This document shows positions 63,519 through 64,000 of a DNA stretch of 64,000 bases, piece by piece. The DNA is from Clostridium sp. LS. GTDB lineage: Bacteria > Bacillota > Clostridia > Clostridiales > Clostridiaceae. How positions within the stretch are numbered: position 1 is the first letter of the stretch; each line of letters starts with the position of its first letter. Both the position numbers and the translations under genes were made by a program. Where the stretch lies: contig NZ_AUUU01000003.1 in the NCBI RefSeq assembly GCF_002760435.1, positions 62,001-126,000 on the forward strand, read 5' to 3'. The notes beneath the pieces were generated by a model. The model saw only the letters and a program-made list of their open reading frames with translations, had not been told where the DNA came from and did not search any database.

Positions 63519-64000
63519 ATGCTAAAAGGTTTAGAAAATTTGGATTTAGGAGTATTAAAATTTATCCATGACATTTCACAGAATTATATTTTTGATAAGA
63601 TTATGCCGCTTATAACATCATTAGGTAATATGGGATTGATTTGGATTATAATAGCATTAATATTGATTTTTAATAAAAAATATAGAGATGTTGGTATAAT
63701 GATTATCGCTTCATTAATAGTAACTTCAATTATTGGTGAAGGAATTTTAAAAAATTTAATACAAAGACCAAGACCGTTTATAGATATTCCAACTGCTCAT
63801 TTATTAATATCGAAGCCTACGTCATATTCATTTCCATCAGGACATACGGCATCTTCATTTACTGCAGTAGGGATAATATTTAGCACTTTAAGGAAGTTTA
63901 GGATTCATGCTATTATATTGGCATCACTAATTGCTTTTTCAAGAATGTATTTGTTTGTTCACTATCCATCAGATATTTTAGGTGGAATTTTACTGGGAAT
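63519..64000 (+). CDS. PAP2 family phosphatase (partial)
   Basis: The frame runs off the right edge, giving 160 residues. The three motifs of the phosphatidic acid phosphatase type 2 family are present: KNLIQRPRP, PSGHTASSF and SRMYLFVHYPSD, with hydrophobic membrane segments between. Substrates include phosphatidate and undecaprenyl diphosphate, important for cell wall recycling. GGGAGAGGAAG precedes the ATG. The C-terminal end is outside the window. Confidence 0.92.
   Translation, partial: MLKGLENLDLGVLKFIHDISQNYIFDKIMPLITSLGNMGLIWIIIALILIFNKKYRDVGIMIIASLIVTSIIGEGILKNLIQRPRPFIDIPTAHLLISKPTSYSFPSGHTASSFTAVGIIFSTLRKFRIHAIILASLIAFSRMYLFVHYPSDILGGILLG

Overview
This AT-rich window reads as chromosomal DNA from an anaerobic, low-GC Clostridium (cluster I). 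The protein set fits a solvent-forming saccharolytic species of the C. beijerinckii type: bifunctional AdhE, glycogen phosphorylase, a glycyl radical enzyme with its activase, the hydrogenase maturase HydE, three chemoreceptors, an Agr quorum-sensing locus and a secreted mannanase. The species is an inference. I see no rRNA, tRNA, CRISPR array, prophage or intact insertion sequence.

Layout. 1-5300 is a run of small plus-strand enzymes (GNATs, HAD hydrolase, RpiA, Nudix, GyrI-like protein, methyltransferase) with two gene remnants. 5345-12658 holds a 6-phosphogluconolactonase, glgP, an AraC-type regulator and a three-gene ABC-2 transporter. glgP and the transporter share one promoter design, suggesting a single AraC-controlled regulon. 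12772-25115 has two chemoreceptors, a HutD/Ves-like protein, 5-formyl-THF cyclo-ligase, a large coiled-coil protein of unknown role, and thrS behind a threonine T-box. 25139-31520 contains an HNH protein, ispF, a SigI-like/RsgI fusion, a lipoprotein polysaccharide deacetylase facing a DUF3298 protein across a DnaA-box cluster, and a stand-alone diiron beta-lactamase-fold protein. 31593-43504 carries a MocA-like nucleotidyltransferase, HydE, a MarR regulator with a YvaD/SMR pair, adhE, a P-type cation ATPase behind a yybP-ykoY (Mn2+) riboswitch, a third chemoreceptor and a patatin-like lipase.

43566-52361 is the most interesting block: a GH5 mannanase, a LytTR response regulator and AgrC-like kinase, converging on agrB and a 39-residue agrD, then a glycyl radical enzyme, activase and fructose-6-phosphate aldolase operon. 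52452-59276 has two AraC regulators, a heterodimeric ABC multidrug exporter and an aldo/keto reductase. The right end (59461-64000) has a zinc-finger/SEC-C protein, a truncated mannose-1-phosphate guanylyltransferase, two poorly known ORFs and the start of a PAP2 phosphatase.

Two copies of an approximately 180-190 bp long-palindrome repeat (cores 19744-19922 and 52152-52343) lie in opposite orientation, each between the 3' ends of convergent genes. The strongest candidates for undescribed biology are the glgP/ABC promoter pair, the SigI/RsgI fusion, the palindromic repeat family, the DnaA-box cluster, and agrD overlapping the kinase 3' end beside the glycyl radical operon.
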